DNA of 64,000 nucleotides from Aptenodytes patagonicus (taxonomy: Eukaryota > Chordata > Aves > Sphenisciformes > Spheniscidae): the NCBI RefSeq assembly GCF_965638725.1, contig NC_134951.1, positions 41,947,246 through 42,011,245 of the forward strand, in the 5' to 3' direction. Positions 11,831 to 25,572 of this stretch are shown here, in pieces. Within the stretch, counting starts at the first letter, position 1, and the number at the start of each line of letters is the position of its first letter. Both the position numbers and the translations under genes were made by a program. Under the pieces are notes generated by a model that saw only the letters and a program-made list of their open reading frames with translations, made no database searches and had not been told where the DNA came from.

Positions 11831-14800
11831 CTTTGGATGCCTGACTTGAGTGAGTTCTAGTTTCAGGTTTTGGTCCCTGTCCCAGGGAGCAGATGGAGTC
11901 CTCAGCCTGCTCCCCTCATCCCCACTGCACCTCCATGCTTGGGCTTTGCCAAGACCCCAGGTGGAGCTGAGGCTCCACTCCAACAAACTCTGGGTCACAG
12001 CAGACTTCTGGGAGGATGTGTGGGGGCAGATGGGCATCCCCTTCCCAGAACAGGTACTTCTGGCCACTAACATTCATTGCTCCAGGATCCTTCAGCCTAC
12101 AGAGGGAAGCATCTAATGAATTTAGCTGCCTGTGAGGTTAGGAGAGTGGCTAGGCTGGATTCTTCTTTAGGTCTTAGGTTCTGGAGTCTCCATTTAGGAG
12201 AAATGAATCCCACACTGTATAAAAAGGCAACATAAAAATATTCCCTGCCTCAGGGGGATCCACTCACTGGCTTAGGAGATGTGCATCACGTGTTATTCAC
12301 CACATTCATCGCTGGCTATTTGCTGCAGTAAGTATCACCTGGGTTTTTTTTCATATACTCGGCATGCACGATGGGTGTTTTCACTTTCTGTGACAAGCCA
12401 GGACAATCAATATTTTTGCCATTTGCAAAGCCTTAACGTACAGACCTTTGTCAGCTGTCTTCATGTCAGCTTCACAAAAGCATAGTAAGCTTTACTTCTT
12501 TCATTTATTTCCTCCCATAAGCTGTCAGTATGGCCCATTGTCCATTGTTTTTTCTAATGTGTCCCTTAAGGGTAAACATGGCTCTGGATGACAATAACAT
12601 TTTGCTGAGGCTTCTAACTAGCCCTTACTGTAAGGGTGTGCCTGGTTTTGTTGAAAGCAGTATCACTTTCTTCAATAAAATATCTTTGAACAGCAACAGC
12701 ACCTCTGTATTTTGGAAGGGGGGCCAGCTCTAGCTGCGCCGCTGAGAAACTGCAGTCTTTCCATTCTTCCACAGCCTCCAACAGTATAACAAATAATAAG
12801 GTTACCAGAGGGTATACAGCTTAGTGTGTAAGAAAAAACTAATCAGATATCTTTATTTCCCATAAACACTTATAGCTGCAGTTTCTCTGCCAAAAAAAGG
12901 GTGTTTTTTCCAATGAGGTTGCTAAATTCAGTATCTCACTGGGAAGCATCAATGGAGGGGAGGGCAAGAGAGCTTTTACTTCCATATGACTAATGAAGGC
13001 AAATCCCAGGAGGAGTGAAAGACCTATCTCAAAGTAAAAGCTACCTGTGCTGCTCTGAATTGGGGTTTTAGAGCAAGATATCTTACCATGGGGTAAGCAA
13101 ACACTCTTCCAGCAGTGAAGACATAGCCTAAGAACAAAGTTGTTCCCAAGAATTTTAAAACTAATACAGAGGTCTTTTCCTCTGAAATCTGAGTAAAGGC
13201 TAGTGGGATATTGATGAGGACCATAGATGATGTCACATCTTCAGGGTGGGACAGACTAACTTACACAGCAAAGGTTAAAAACTATACTGTGTGGGGAAAT
13301 TGGGCAGCAGGAGAGAACATGATTTAGGAAACGTTCCCAGCTGGGACTCACCTACAGGTCTTACACGCTGAGACAGGATACTGACACCTGCATCATTTTT
13401 GTAAATCTCGGTTTTTGAAATGCATCTCAAGCCAATCTCTCTGAAGTAACCCTGGAAAATATGAGTGGTAACCAGGGTGGGCTTCATCTACATACAGCGA
13501 GGCATTGTCCCTTTATTGTCAAAGGAGAGGCAGAGGCACTTGGAGGGTGCAGTTCACCTCAGCCTACATTAGGTGCTTAGGGTCAGGTGAGATGAATCCC
13601 AACCAGAATGTCTCCACGGCAAATGCAGTGCCACGTGGGACACCCACCCCAGCTCTGAGCCAGCATGCAGAGTGAACACAACGGTGGCCTAATGCCCCAG
13701 CCAGGCTGGGAAGCCTTCTTGAACTGCTGGAGACAGCACCACAGTAAAGGGTCCTACCTCTTCCCTGGGTCATCATAGGCATAGCAACCATGAGATTGGT
13801 TTTGTTTTTTAAAGACAGCTCACATATTCAGGGAATTGCTGTTCACTATCAGGCTCCTGAGACTGCAGAGGTTCACCCAAATCATGCTTATCAGGGGTTT
13901 CTAGCTTTCATCTCTACCTGTGGTAATCAGACGTGTACTTTCTGCCCGTTCTGACAGTAAAAGCCTCCTGATGATGTCAGTGTGAAAGGCCATGGAGTTT
14001 TACAGCCCTGCAGGTGAGCTCTGTGAGGACGTGGACAGCCAGAGCCAGTTGAGAGCTGTCAAGACTTCTGGGTAGACAACCCAGTCTCCCTGTTAACCTT
14101 GGTGCAGGTGCTGAACACACGACCCTTCTGATGAACAGAGCAGTTTCCAAAGAGAAAACACAAAAAGACTCAATCCCCCTTGGCTGCCTCCTGCAGCCAT
14201 CCCACCCCACCCAAACATCAGTCATCTGGATGAAGACATGATGCAGTTGCCTGTATAAAATCACTGGCTTGGATGGTCGTCAGACTCTTTGAGGCCCCAC
14301 ACTGACCTGGTGTGGGAGATCCAGTCACTCAGCTCCCACTGTCTTTCCAGGCTTTGAATTTGGGGGAGTATTTAGATGGCAAATCTTCAGGAACTGCATC
14401 TTACTCTGGGAATCTGCTTTGCCTGGAAGCATGTGCCTTCAGTCTCGGCAGGGCTAGCAAGCTGTTCACAATACGCATTTTCAAAAGCATATGGGCCAAA
14501 AGTCAATGAGGCTTTTTTCCTGAGTAATAAGACTGAGTTATCCAACATCAACACCCAGCTATTTCTACAGATGTGTGACAACATGCCACAAACCTGCAGA
14601 GCAGTCTTCCCAAGAAATGCCACCAATGCATTAGGCTTTCTGCCATGATATTCTGGGCTTATGAACAGCAGCAAGGCAGCCTGGGATCGACTCAAGAGCT
14701 GAAGCAAAAGCTGGGGTTTGCCTGTGAGCAGCATTCTTCTCTAAATTAAAACCCTGATATTTTATACTATGGAAGTCAGTCTTGGAAAATGGGGGATTCG

Positions 14801-14917
14801 TCAAGGTAAGGAACAATTTAGTAGTTTAATTATGAGCCCTTTAATGTCTTTTCATAATCAGTTAATAAATACCTTAACAATAAAATTGAATTTAAGCTTT
14901 TAATAGGCTGTGTTGGA

Positions 14918-15568
14918 TTGAACCTAAACAAAAGAATTAGCAGCTCCAGGCATTGTGCAATAACTTCTCACTGCTTGGTGCCAGGAGAAACAAAGCATTT
15001 CAAGTACATTTTTTTGTACCTCACTATAACAAACGCTTGTAATATTCCCCAATTTCTGGAGTGTAAGATGCAGATCTTATTTATCACAGTATGTGACACA
15101 TCTGGCACATGGATCAGGAAACAACTGTTTTACTTCATTTCTGTCATCACCTTCCAACAGATTTCTTTCACATTCCAATTTGGACGAGAGAACTTGGACT
15201 TTCTCTCCATAAGTTCTCCATTAACAGTTTCACAGCAACGAGCACTATTGGTTCGTTCTCCTTCCACAGCAATTAGTTACACCAAGCTGCATATTTTGAC
15301 TTTTATTACAAGCGAACATGTAAAATTGCTGGTATTTACTCCTATCTGCTCCCAGCGCCTCTGTTGCAGGCAGAGCAGAGATATGCTTGCTAACTGTCAT
15401 TACCTCCGTTTAGTATCACTTTCAAGTGGCGGCGTTGCCTGGATGTGCGTTGCCGGTTTCTGCCGCCTCCTGTCACTGTTATTAACATGTGTTTTATTTA
15501 CAGTAGGGCTTTTGTTATGTCACAGAGTGTGTTTTGCAGCTGAAGAGAGTGCTCTGTCTTCTGCTTGA
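14918..15568 (+). other. Unassigned 216-codon open frame
   Basis: The longest open frame not explained by CR1 or the kinase. The frame is Cys/Leu/Ser-rich with a hydrophobic stretch near its end (CRLLSLLLTCVLFTVGLLLC). No family is recognised. The first codon is TTG rather than ATG. AT-rich composition and lack of domain signals favour a chance frame. Confidence 0.15.
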
Positions 15569-18500
15569 GCAGGGGCGGGCATATCAAACTCGCTGAGATG
15601 GGAGCTTTGCAAGCTGCACGAACGACTGTGCACTAATAAAGCTTGAAAAGCTTGAATTACACTGGAACCCACAAAAATTTTCAAATTAAAAAGCCATATT
15701 TAGAGGCCCCCTGTGGACCGTGATTTTATTTAGTTTAATCCCCTCTTGAGGCCAATTAGGTAGACACCCTTCTGCACATGCACACACCAGCACAAAAAAA
15801 AAAAAATATATATAAGACTAGTTAAAAAGGGGGGGTAGTATATCACTCATCCGTTCAAAGACTGAAATTCTTTTCCCTTCTGTTGTCCCTGAAAATAACG
15901 TGGCTGTCAGAAATCAATAAAAGTACATGCAAACAGTACTCATTTTATTTTTCTAGGCTGTGCTTTAACTTTTCCTTGCTTCTTTCTGCAACATCTAGTA
16001 AATTTTCACTGTCGCATACTGTTTCACCAAATGTATAGTAAGTGCAAAACCTCCAGTGTTACTGGCAGGGAAAGGCTGGACGCCTTGTTTCTTAGCCTGG
16101 GAAGTAAAGAGGTGCTGTGAAAATAAATTCCTCAGGCAACTGATTGAAATTTATCATCTCTGCGTAAAGCACATGCATGGGGTGGGATAAGGATGCACTC
16201 TAGCTGAATCCCATTAAGGGCAATAGGCTTGTCCCAGCAGTGAGCCCAAAGAAAGTCTGACTATATACGCACAGTTTTAATTCACCCCTCCCCATAATTT
16301 TTTTTTTCATAAAATGTTGGCAAGGAGCCAGCTTCCTCACTGCTGCTCTTTGCATCAGAAGTGCAAACTTTGTCTCCTTTGTACCAAGTGGCAGACACCA
16401 CATGTCCCATATGAAAAAGGAGTTAATAAAACACACGCTGAAAATATAAAAGAAGGTCAGAGGTGATGTTTTGGTAATGAGGACTTCTCCAAGTGGGGAA
16501 AACAAAAGATCAAAGTTATTGTAACTGTTACAGCTGTCTACAGCAGTGGGCAAATAACAAATAAATATTCCCACTACCAACTCGTGCTTTCACTACCAGA
16601 GCTGGTTAAGAGTCCAAAATAATAAGTTCTTAAAACATCGTCAGATATTTAGCAACAAAAGCACCTTTCCTGAAGGTAACACACGTGTGCTGAAGTGTTT
16701 ACTGGAGAGGGTCTCTCCTGCCCAGATAAAACAGCCACCACGGCGTGCCCTGGACTGAGCAGCCTCCTGGCCTGGGCAGGGGACTCAGGGCACAGGCAGC
16801 GCGGGGGTCTGCAGAGCGGCTCCCAGCATATTTTGGGGGTAAACATGAGCTATGGCTAGGAGCCGCATGCTGCCACTGCGGTACAGGGAAAGCAACCCCT
16901 GGTATGGAAAAGGAAAAGCTGATTTGGGAAATTCAGCAGCTCAAGTGAATTTTCAGGATAAGCATCTTTCTGATTATCTGAGGAACTGCATGGGGTCTGT
17001 GCTCAGATACACCAGCTTAAATCCTTGAGAACAACATAATGAAAACAAGGGCTAAGGAAATGTGCCTGAAATAAATGTAATTTTATGGCACTTTAAAACA
17101 GATTAGGGCAAAAAGTCTATTTTGTTTTACAGGGGCTCTTATCCTGTGCTCATTGCTGTCGCATTGGAGCAGCACTTAGCATCTCCCCATATGTTGTTTA
17201 TTCTCTCATCTGCCACACAGGGGCAATGCATCTGCAACAACTGTCATGTTTGGGGAGGCTCCTGCTTCGCTTTTGCAGAGAGGTTGCACAGAGACATGGT
17301 GGGGGGCACTTCTGCCAACACACTTTGTTTGGGATTTATGTTTGAGAAAGTCAGGTGAAAAAGGGAAAGCTTATTCAAAAAAACCCAAAGCAAATTCAAC
17401 CGTTTTTTCCAGACCAAGGGTAAAGCTGCATGGGAGAATCCTTATTCAAGTTACAGGTCAGGTAAAAAAAGTCACTTAAGACAAAGGGAATAATCTTCTA
17501 AAAAGACTAAGGTTGTAATAACTTTGCAGATACTTAAAAGCCTACAACACGCATACACAGACAATGTATAGACCCATCTCGATCTGATTCAAAGTCTGGG
17601 GAAAGATGTCCTTTAGGCTCAAACTGAGATCTGAGCCAACTGAAGGAAGAAATCTTGCAGCAAAAAAAATTACATTTTGGGAACTCAGCCACTGCAGTGT
17701 ACCCCAATTTTACCCTGGTCTGGCTGGAATCCAGTTTTGCAAGAGGAAGGAGGAGAGGGTGGAAAAGACCCGATCCCCCCTGCAACCAGGAGAGAAAACC
17801 GTGGACCAGATTGTCAGAGTCTTCTCTGTGTCCCCCACAGGGCCAGCATCTGCCTCCCATCAGACACCTTCACGTGCACAGAGCTGGGTCTGGGGCAGTC
17901 CCCACGTTCAGTTCCTGGGCTGATGAAGGTAGCTGCTGCTGTAGCAATATGAATCGACAAATGCTACTATACCTCATCTGCATCAGATGAATGGGTTTCT
18001 GTAGGAACTTAAGAGGAATTACACATGCCCTCTCTTTGTATATTTTTTTATATATATATACACAAAAGGCACATGTCATATAGGGAGCATTATAACCATC
18101 CTGCATAATTTCATGGCAACAATACAATTTTAATTTATTCTAAATTAAATAGCAGATGTCCCACTGCCCGTTAGGACTGCAGGAACTCAAAGGCTGCAAT
18201 TGATGGCCAAACACTGTGCTGGTGTGAAGGTCTGTCAGGGTGCCTGGAGCGCTGCACGGACACACAGCTCCCACCCTTCTCATGCAAATGACAGGACTGG
18301 AACACGCAACTTACTTGCCTGACTTTTTAAAAAAATGCACTTGTGAGGTGTACCTAATGACGACTGCAAAAGCAGTCTGTAGGACAGTTAACCAGAAAAG
18401 ATGTTCCTGACTCTCTGGGTTTCCCAGCATCTGTAAATTAGGGAGGCAGCTATTTTTTTTGTCCCGTGGAGAAAGCAAGCCCTAAATCCTTACCCATCCC

Positions 18501-18970
18501 CCTCCCATGGAGAAACGAGCAGGAAACTGCACGCTGAAATTCACTGAGTTTCCTCTACCCTACATGTGTTACTCCCCTGCAGGGGAGAATGGGGCCTTTT
18601 ATACCTCCATAGCTCTGGGCTCTTTGAGTAATGAAGGGAACACATTTATTGGTACAAAGTTTGGTGTTTATTGATGCTACCCATTTTTCACCAGGTTTAG
18701 CACTCTGTGGGGAAGGCACACGGACTTTCCAAAACACGTTTTATAATCAAGCCATTTCAAGGTTTATGCAGTATAATATCTTTAACTGTTAAATTGTAAA
18801 TAAAAGTCACTGCCCAATGCTGAGCCTCCTTCAAGACATTATAGTCAGCTATGTCTTTAATTATCTGATTTATAAGCAACTCGCCAGCACTCTTGCACGT
18901 GTTACACGCACATGCTGTTTACCTGGCAGATGTAGCATGCAAAATTATCCTTCTAGAAGGGGTTGTGGGC

Positions 18971-19537
18971 TTAACCTACCTCTGCCTCTCCCTTGACTCG
19001 GCAAATAGGGGAAAAATTCCTTTCCCACTGTAAACCCGAAACATATTCCCGCCTCATCCTCTTCTCAAGCAGACCTTCACTTTTTAACAACCCTGCTGAA
19101 CGATTTGCCTTCGCTGCTGGGTGTTTTTTAAAGGATGCCTTCTGCTGAGGCTGCCGGGCTGTCTGCATGCCCGGAGGTGTCTCCTGGCCCTCCCCAGCAG
19201 CTGCGCTCCCTCTTGCGGCAGCACCGACCCCGAGGAAACCCCGGAGCGCAGGGGATTTATTCCCAGCGAAGGGCCGGGAATAAAACGCGGCTCCAGATAT
19301 ACTGCAGGAAGGTGTTTTAGGAGGCAAACCACATGCATATGCACAAAAGCCTAGGCACCCCCAACCCGCACCAGATATTTCCCAAACTGTATTCCTAATA
19401 TAAATCAGCGGGGAATTACCTTGCTGAGTGTAAGAAATCCCGTGCTGTAGTTTAACGGAGGAGACACTGCTGCCCATCGCTCTGCAGGCAGCCCCACACG
19501 CACCCGGCAGAGCTCCCCGGCTCTTTCTGGAGGCCAT
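18971..19537 (-). other. Unassigned 188-codon open frame through the CpG-rich patch
   Basis: Starts at a real ATG (complement of 19535-19537, G at +4) and reads MASRKSRGALPGACGAAC... before becoming Lys/Arg-rich. No domain recognised. GC-rich sequence lengthens chance frames, so this is weak evidence for a gene. Confidence 0.18.
19140..19320. promoter_or_regulatory. Short CpG-rich patch in the 5' flank
   Basis: About 12 CpG dinucleotides in 180 bp, near the expected number for its base composition, while the surroundings are CpG-depleted. This is typical of an unmethylated regulatory element or small promoter. It lies about 11 kb upstream of the kinase start and overlaps a 188-codon - strand frame. 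No TATA box or initiator was recognised. Confidence 0.35.
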
Positions 19538-22014
19538 GCACAGGGTCCATTTGATGAGGCATGGGGAGTATTAACCCGTTCCAAAATCCTACATCCGGTA
19601 TTGATTTAACAAAGTCTGGCCCTGGCAAAGAGTTAGCACAAGGAAGGCTTTCAGGAGTGATTGTTCTGCCCTCGTTTGCCTTTTGCCTGCCAGCATAGCA
19701 CTGGCCGTCGCAGTGCCTGTTCAAAGACCAGCCGCTACAAATGCTCCAACTATTTACTTCTCAGTTTGTTATTCTTCACCAAGAAGCAAACCCTTTAACA
19801 AAGGAATAAACAAATAAAAACATACCATCTCAGATTAAGGCTGAGAAACAGGTACCCCACCAGTTTTAGTTAGTAAATCAAAATCCGCAAAGATGGTGAA
19901 GTAGCTCTTATCTTTTATGACAGCACAACCAGATCAAACACTTTTCATGCCAAGAGAGAAACCCACAGAGGGGAGCTTTCTTTTGCAGAGATTCATTTGC
20001 TATCTGGTATTGATGTGTTACTTAATTTATTGATCCAGAGAGGAATGAGAATCCAAAGGCAGTACAAACTGCATTCTGCATAGGTTCTTAGAGAGAAAAA
20101 GGCTTCATCTCCTCTTCCTTCTTATAACTAGTCCTGAAAATGGACACCCCTGTCATGGTCTCAGTATATTGTCATGGTACAAAAAAATTCAGGTCAGTTA
20201 AACCCGACAGCTTGTCAATAGGGCTGCACAATAGGCCTTACTCTCCAGTTCATTCCTGTTGCTCACTTTGTCGGTACAAACTCTGCAGCTGTCAATTTAA
20301 ATAAATAAATAAAATAACTTACATGGAAACATGCTCTTTAATCCGGATTCTTCCTTTCAAATTCAAAAAGCAATCAACTTAATGGAAAGGTGGTAAGGAG
20401 GCAGCCCAAATAAGATACACAGAGAATGGGTTAATATTCTCCCATTTATTTTTTTACCATTTTAGTGCTGCTCAGAGATTTCATACCCATGTATGTGAAG
20501 GCTACAGTAGGCTACAAGGGAGCCTGTAAAAAAGGTGTAGCAAGGTAAAGGATGGAGACCTCCGCTGAGGCTGTGTTCTACAGACCATGGTTAGAAAGGA
20601 GTGAAGGACAGCACAGCCTGACTTAGCCTTAATGCAGCGGGACCCTTTCCCTGACATCTAAACTTTGTATCCCTTTCACTCCAGTTGCATTTCTTGATGA
20701 GTTTGTGGAATCCCTTTTCAGGAAGGCACATCACCCTAGAACAGCCTGCTTTTCTGAATCCCATATAATTAGAAAAAAATAAAAGAATGTAATTTTTCTA
20801 CAGAGCAGTAGATTCCTAAGAAATTACTCTCTCTTAGTGGAGTCAATAGGAGGCTTATGTCTAACTTCAGGGGAGTAAGATCTTGACAATATTGGGCTCG
20901 GGCTCATCAGAACTGAGCAGGAGATGTTTTTCTCACCTCATAAGACTTTTTCAAGACGGTGGAAAACAAAAGTATCTCATTCTGCATTAGAATGCCACCA
21001 AATCCCTGAAATCTTGTCCATGACAAGAACGGAGCTCAAGGAGAAGACCAATAGCCACTAGTTGGGCTGGGACAAGAGAAACTGAAGTTCAAATCCTTCC
21101 ATTTCCAGTTGCTTTTATATCCAAGACAATGCTTTAGTCAATGAGTCAGCAATCCAGTTTCACCTTTTCTGTCTTAATGAACCTTCATTCATCTACAGAA
21201 GTGGGACAGCTTCCCCATGATTGATGTTAAAGCATTTCTCTGGGTGCCAGAGGACTTTGGAGGGCTTGGGAGGTAGGTGTATCTGACAGTCCATAGGAAA
21301 GCTTTAGCAACCAAATTGTTATTTGCTTGGTCCTCTAATCTCTCTTCCATTTTCAAATCAAATTCTACCCTGGAGCAGAGAAATCATTCTCATCGGAATT
21401 GATACATTCCCATGAAACATGCTTAGTATTTGCCTAGTGAAAAATTGTTTCATTTAAAAAATCCCAGCTTGTTCCAGTCTTATAAATGACAGTCGGTGGT
21501 GGCTACTCAGGTTGAGATCTGTATTGCTAACTGCAGTTGGTTTGGTGAAATCTCACATAATAACCAAAACCTCTGAAAGAAGAATTGCACAGTCTGGGAC
21601 ACATTGCACCCGATTACTATTTGCACCAAGTCATGCATCCTACAGTGTTTCCTAATCTATTTACTGGTCTATTTACCACACGTCTGCTGTGGGAGTTTAT
21701 ATTTTTTTAATGACTTTCATTTCCTTTTTAAATGGTCAGGCACAATTTTGTTTCTGCTTTAGTCCCTTAATGGAGTTATTTCTCAAGTGGCAATTGAGAG
21801 GAGAGTTGGCAACGAGTGCCTGCCTTTACTGGCACTCAGTAACTTCAAAGCTATCCTCTGGGATACAGAGGATACAGCCCAGAGTAAACTGGGGTTGCAC
21901 ACTTACTCCTCTGATGCTGTTTTTATCCTCTTTGCCTACCTCATCCCTTTTTAGGACACTGAAAAAATATTTACAAAAGCAATGAAGACAAAACCAGAAT
22001 GGTGCCTCTTGATC

Positions 22015-22302
22015 CTACCCTCGAGGCAGCCATGATGTATATTTGACCATGAGCCAGCAACGCACCCTTGCAGCGAGAACTGCCAACAGCCTCCTGGGCT
22101 GCATGAGTGAGAGCGTTACCAGCAGGTCAAGGGAGGAGATCCTTCCTCTCTGCTTAGCTCTGGTGAGACACTTCTGGAGTGCTGGCTCCAGTTCTGAGGT
22201 CCCCAGACTCTGCTCTGGCTGACCCTGCTTGACCAGGGAGGTTGGACAAGGTGACCTCCAGAGGTCCCTTCCAAACTCATCTAGTTCATGATTCTGTGAT
22301 AT
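22015..22302 (+). mobile_element. CR1 LINE relic, internally deleted
   Basis: The + strand at 22048-22185 encodes a CR1 ORF2 fragment (MSQQRTLAARTANSLLGC followed by SRSREEILPL), parallel to the same segment in the two other CR1 copies. After about 22200 it jumps to the CR1 3' end (ggttggacaaggtgacctcc ... ttccaaactcatctagttc, then a gattctgtgat octamer end). The thumb/C-terminal coding part between them is deleted. The upstream border is uncertain by about 30 bp. Confidence 0.85.
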
Positions 22303-25300
22303 ATGACACTGGCTTCTCAGCTGACACTGAAGCTTTGGGCAAACCACGCTGAGCATCCCAAGGGAAGGAAAGCATGGCTGTGCTAAAGATTCTCTCACAT
22401 CTGTAAACTTGTCATCAAGAAAGCTGTGGAAAACGGGGATAGTCAAGAGCAGATTATTAAACTCTAGCTTTTGGGGGTGGAAAAAAACATGTTATATAAA
22501 TTCCTCCACCACTTTCATAGAGAACTTAGTTTATGCTATGAAAGTTGCATGCTGATTATTTGGGGTATTATGTTTTCACTAAATCACCCAGACAGTATTG
22601 ACATTTCTCCTTTTCTCATCTGGAGGGAAGGACAAGAAGAGCTGTCTCCCTCAAGACTGATTAACCCCTCAGTAAGAAGGAAACCCAAAAGGTGCACACT
22701 CTTCCCACTGCAGGAACCAGGTGTCAGTAAGATCAAGGATACATGCTTTCTCCTACCTTTTTACACTTCAGCCAGGCACAAGTGACTAGACTCCAGCTTG
22801 CCTGAAAAATCATGCCACTGGAGAAGCTTGGCTATCACGAAAGCACTGGCTATCAATTTGCAAGATCGCAACAGGGAATCCACCCACTCAGAAATTGTGG
22901 TGCTTGCAAAGATAAAGATCTCTTCAGCTTTCATTTTTCCCTGTGTAAATGACCATGCACATGGGGGCCAGCTGGCCTCAAAACAACGCCACCGTAAAAA
23001 AGCAACCTGTAAACAGCATATTACATTGCTTGCAAAAGATAATTCAGCAAACAGAAGATGCAATTCAATACAGAACTCTATTACTTCAGCTGGTAGATGG
23101 ACAAGCAAGATCATGGATACTGTAATACAAAGTAATGATTTGTATTCTTGATATAGCAAAAACAAGCATTGATCTTGTACAATTTGTGACCTTTACGTGT
23201 TCAGTATGTCAGTGATCTTGGGCGCTGGACAGAGAGTACCACTCCTACATGGTACTCCATGCTTGGAAACTCTGGATGGTGAGGGCTGAAAGAGAGAAGA
23301 AAAATATGGAGAAATCTCACAACCATACAAACTAATGGCTCCCATCTGCCTCTTTGCTGCCAGCAGTATTTTAAACCTGTGAACACAAGCAAAATGTCTA
23401 AGAAACTATTTTTTTGTAATTGTCCACCCTTCTCTTGGTCTCCAGTGATCGTTATTAATTGAAAGTCCAACATATGTTTGCATTAAAGTGTATTAGGAAA
23501 TGGTATGGTCTCCACCCATCTTCAGTGGGATTTCAGGACTATTTATCGGCATGATTCTGCTCCCATTTCAGTGAGAGGTAGTTTTTCATTGACTTGAGCA
23601 AGTACAGTGTTAGGCCTATACTAAGAGTTTTAGAGGAGAAAAAAATTGCCTATTACAACTGGCTCCAGACAATAACAGTGTAGCTTTCTTATATTCAGAG
23701 CAGTAAAGCAAATATAAAACATCAAAAAATTGTCAAAAAAGGGAGTTCATTCTAAGTTCAGTCCATTAAGAATTACAGTTTGATAATGTTGATTTCCCCC
23801 GAGTACAATAAAGACAAACTCACAAAAAAATGAACATATCTCTCCTTTTCCAAAAGGCATTAATGAAGAAAGGTAATAATGAGATCTGACTTTATCTAAT
23901 CAATGAATAGCTCCAGCAATACAACTTTGTCTCCTGAAGTCATCAAGCTGCTGAGAATCATGTGTTACATGTAAAACTTTATGATGATGCAGTGACAAAA
24001 GCTGTTTTTAAATTAACAGGTTATCAAGGGCACAGATTTATCTTCACACGCGCACTCAGCACACTGAGGAGTGGTTTCTATCTGAGATCAAAACTCCTAC
24101 ATGGAAGGATCTACATGCCAGTGTCTGTGAGCAAGAGGAGGGTCAAAGCTCCCACTGTACTCGGTGGAGATCCTAGTGCAGTTGGAGAAGCCTTGGCAGT
24201 GATTCATCTCATCCATAGCTTGTCGCTGAGAGGTCAGTCCAGTTGACTAATGTAGATGTCTAGTGTCATTTGAGTGCTCCGTGGTATCCAAGACACCCTC
24301 ATGGGGCTGGCAGATCTGACACGGGACCCCGGGGATACCTGTGACTGTCTTGAGCAGAAGCTGAAAGCTGACGGGCTACCTGTGAGCAATTCAAATACCA
24401 TTAGGTGCCTAAGTTTAGGCAACTGAGCCCCTTTACTGCCCCCCATGAGGACACCTAATTGTAAATTACTAAGTTAAGGTGTCTTATTCTTGAACTTAAC
24501 CCCACCAAAGATGCCAAAGAGGTCAAAAAGTAAATAAATACCCATAGCAATGCCCCCTTTCATGAATGCATAACAGTTTGGTCTTTCATCAGGCTATAGG
24601 TAAACAAACAAAACAATCCAGATGCTGTGGCCTTTGCAGTCACCTTGATGAGTATCTTGCCCCAGTCACAAAAAAGACCACAATCCAACTCTTCACAATC
24701 TGCACTGGATGCTTATGGTTTGGGGAGTAAAGCTGAAAGTGTTATTTTTGGCCTTGAACGTTAAGCTGGGCAAAGTCAGGTAATGTTGGAAATTAGCATG
24801 GGATTGTCTAGTGGTGCATTCCTAGAGGTCCACTTCCCTTCTCTCTCTCCATTTGCACCCTCATCCATCCTGGGGGTGATGCAGCACAATACCTTTCATC
24901 TGTCCGTGTTTTTCCATAAGTGGCAATGCAAAAAATTTTGGTTTATTTCTGGCTATCTGTTCCTTACTGCTTTCTATGTGATACTAACCAGCTCAATAAT
25001 TTCCATGCTCTCTTGAACTGTGATAGTACATGCAGCTACTCAATTTTTTTCTTTTCTGAAATAACTTTTTTCTGTCCCCTGCAGATTTGTACTTTTTTCT
25101 GCTTGCAATTGTTTTCCTTTAACAATCTGGTAACAGATCAGTCTTGTGACAATGCAAGTTCAGATATTTACAGATTTGCTGCCCAGCATGTATGTTTTTT
25201 TAATGGAAAATATTTAGAGCCATTTTGAAACAGAAAAAAGTAAAGGGATATAAGAGAAAAAGAACTCCAGTTTCAGCAAAAAGCTTTGAAACTCTTCACT

Positions 25301-25530
25301 TTATCAGCAATCTGAATCCACCTCACACTTCTGACCATAAATCCTTAGTGCCTTTATGTAATGAGCTAAACATCTGAGCTCAGTTTCCAAAAGATGGGTA
25401 TAAACATAATCTGTGGGCACTTTTGGTAGTACATGCCAAATATGATTTGGGTTTTGGAAATTACTGTTGCTTCTCCTATCGCTGTTTCCTTCAAGCCAAA
25501 TTGGAAGTAGGTTACTGAGATACTTCTGCC

Positions 25531-25572
25531 ATTCCTGTGTCTGGTCCACATATTCCTGTGTCTGGTCCATGC
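25531..25572. repeat. 21-bp tandem duplication (2 units)
   Basis: Units 25531-25551 and 25552-25572 both begin attcctgtgtctggtcca and differ only at the end. Confidence 0.85.

Larger units (their letters stand above)
11831..22014. other. Non-coding flank
   Basis: Contains the two unassigned open frames and the CpG-rich patch listed separately, an A-run with TA repeat at about 15795-15813, a TA repeat near 18043-18059 and AAAT repeats near 20300. Nothing else was recognised. Confidence 0.65.

Noticed and set aside
22015..22446. 143-codon minus-strand frame
   Set aside because: It runs antisense through the plus-strand CR1 relic; the coding homology is on the other strand.
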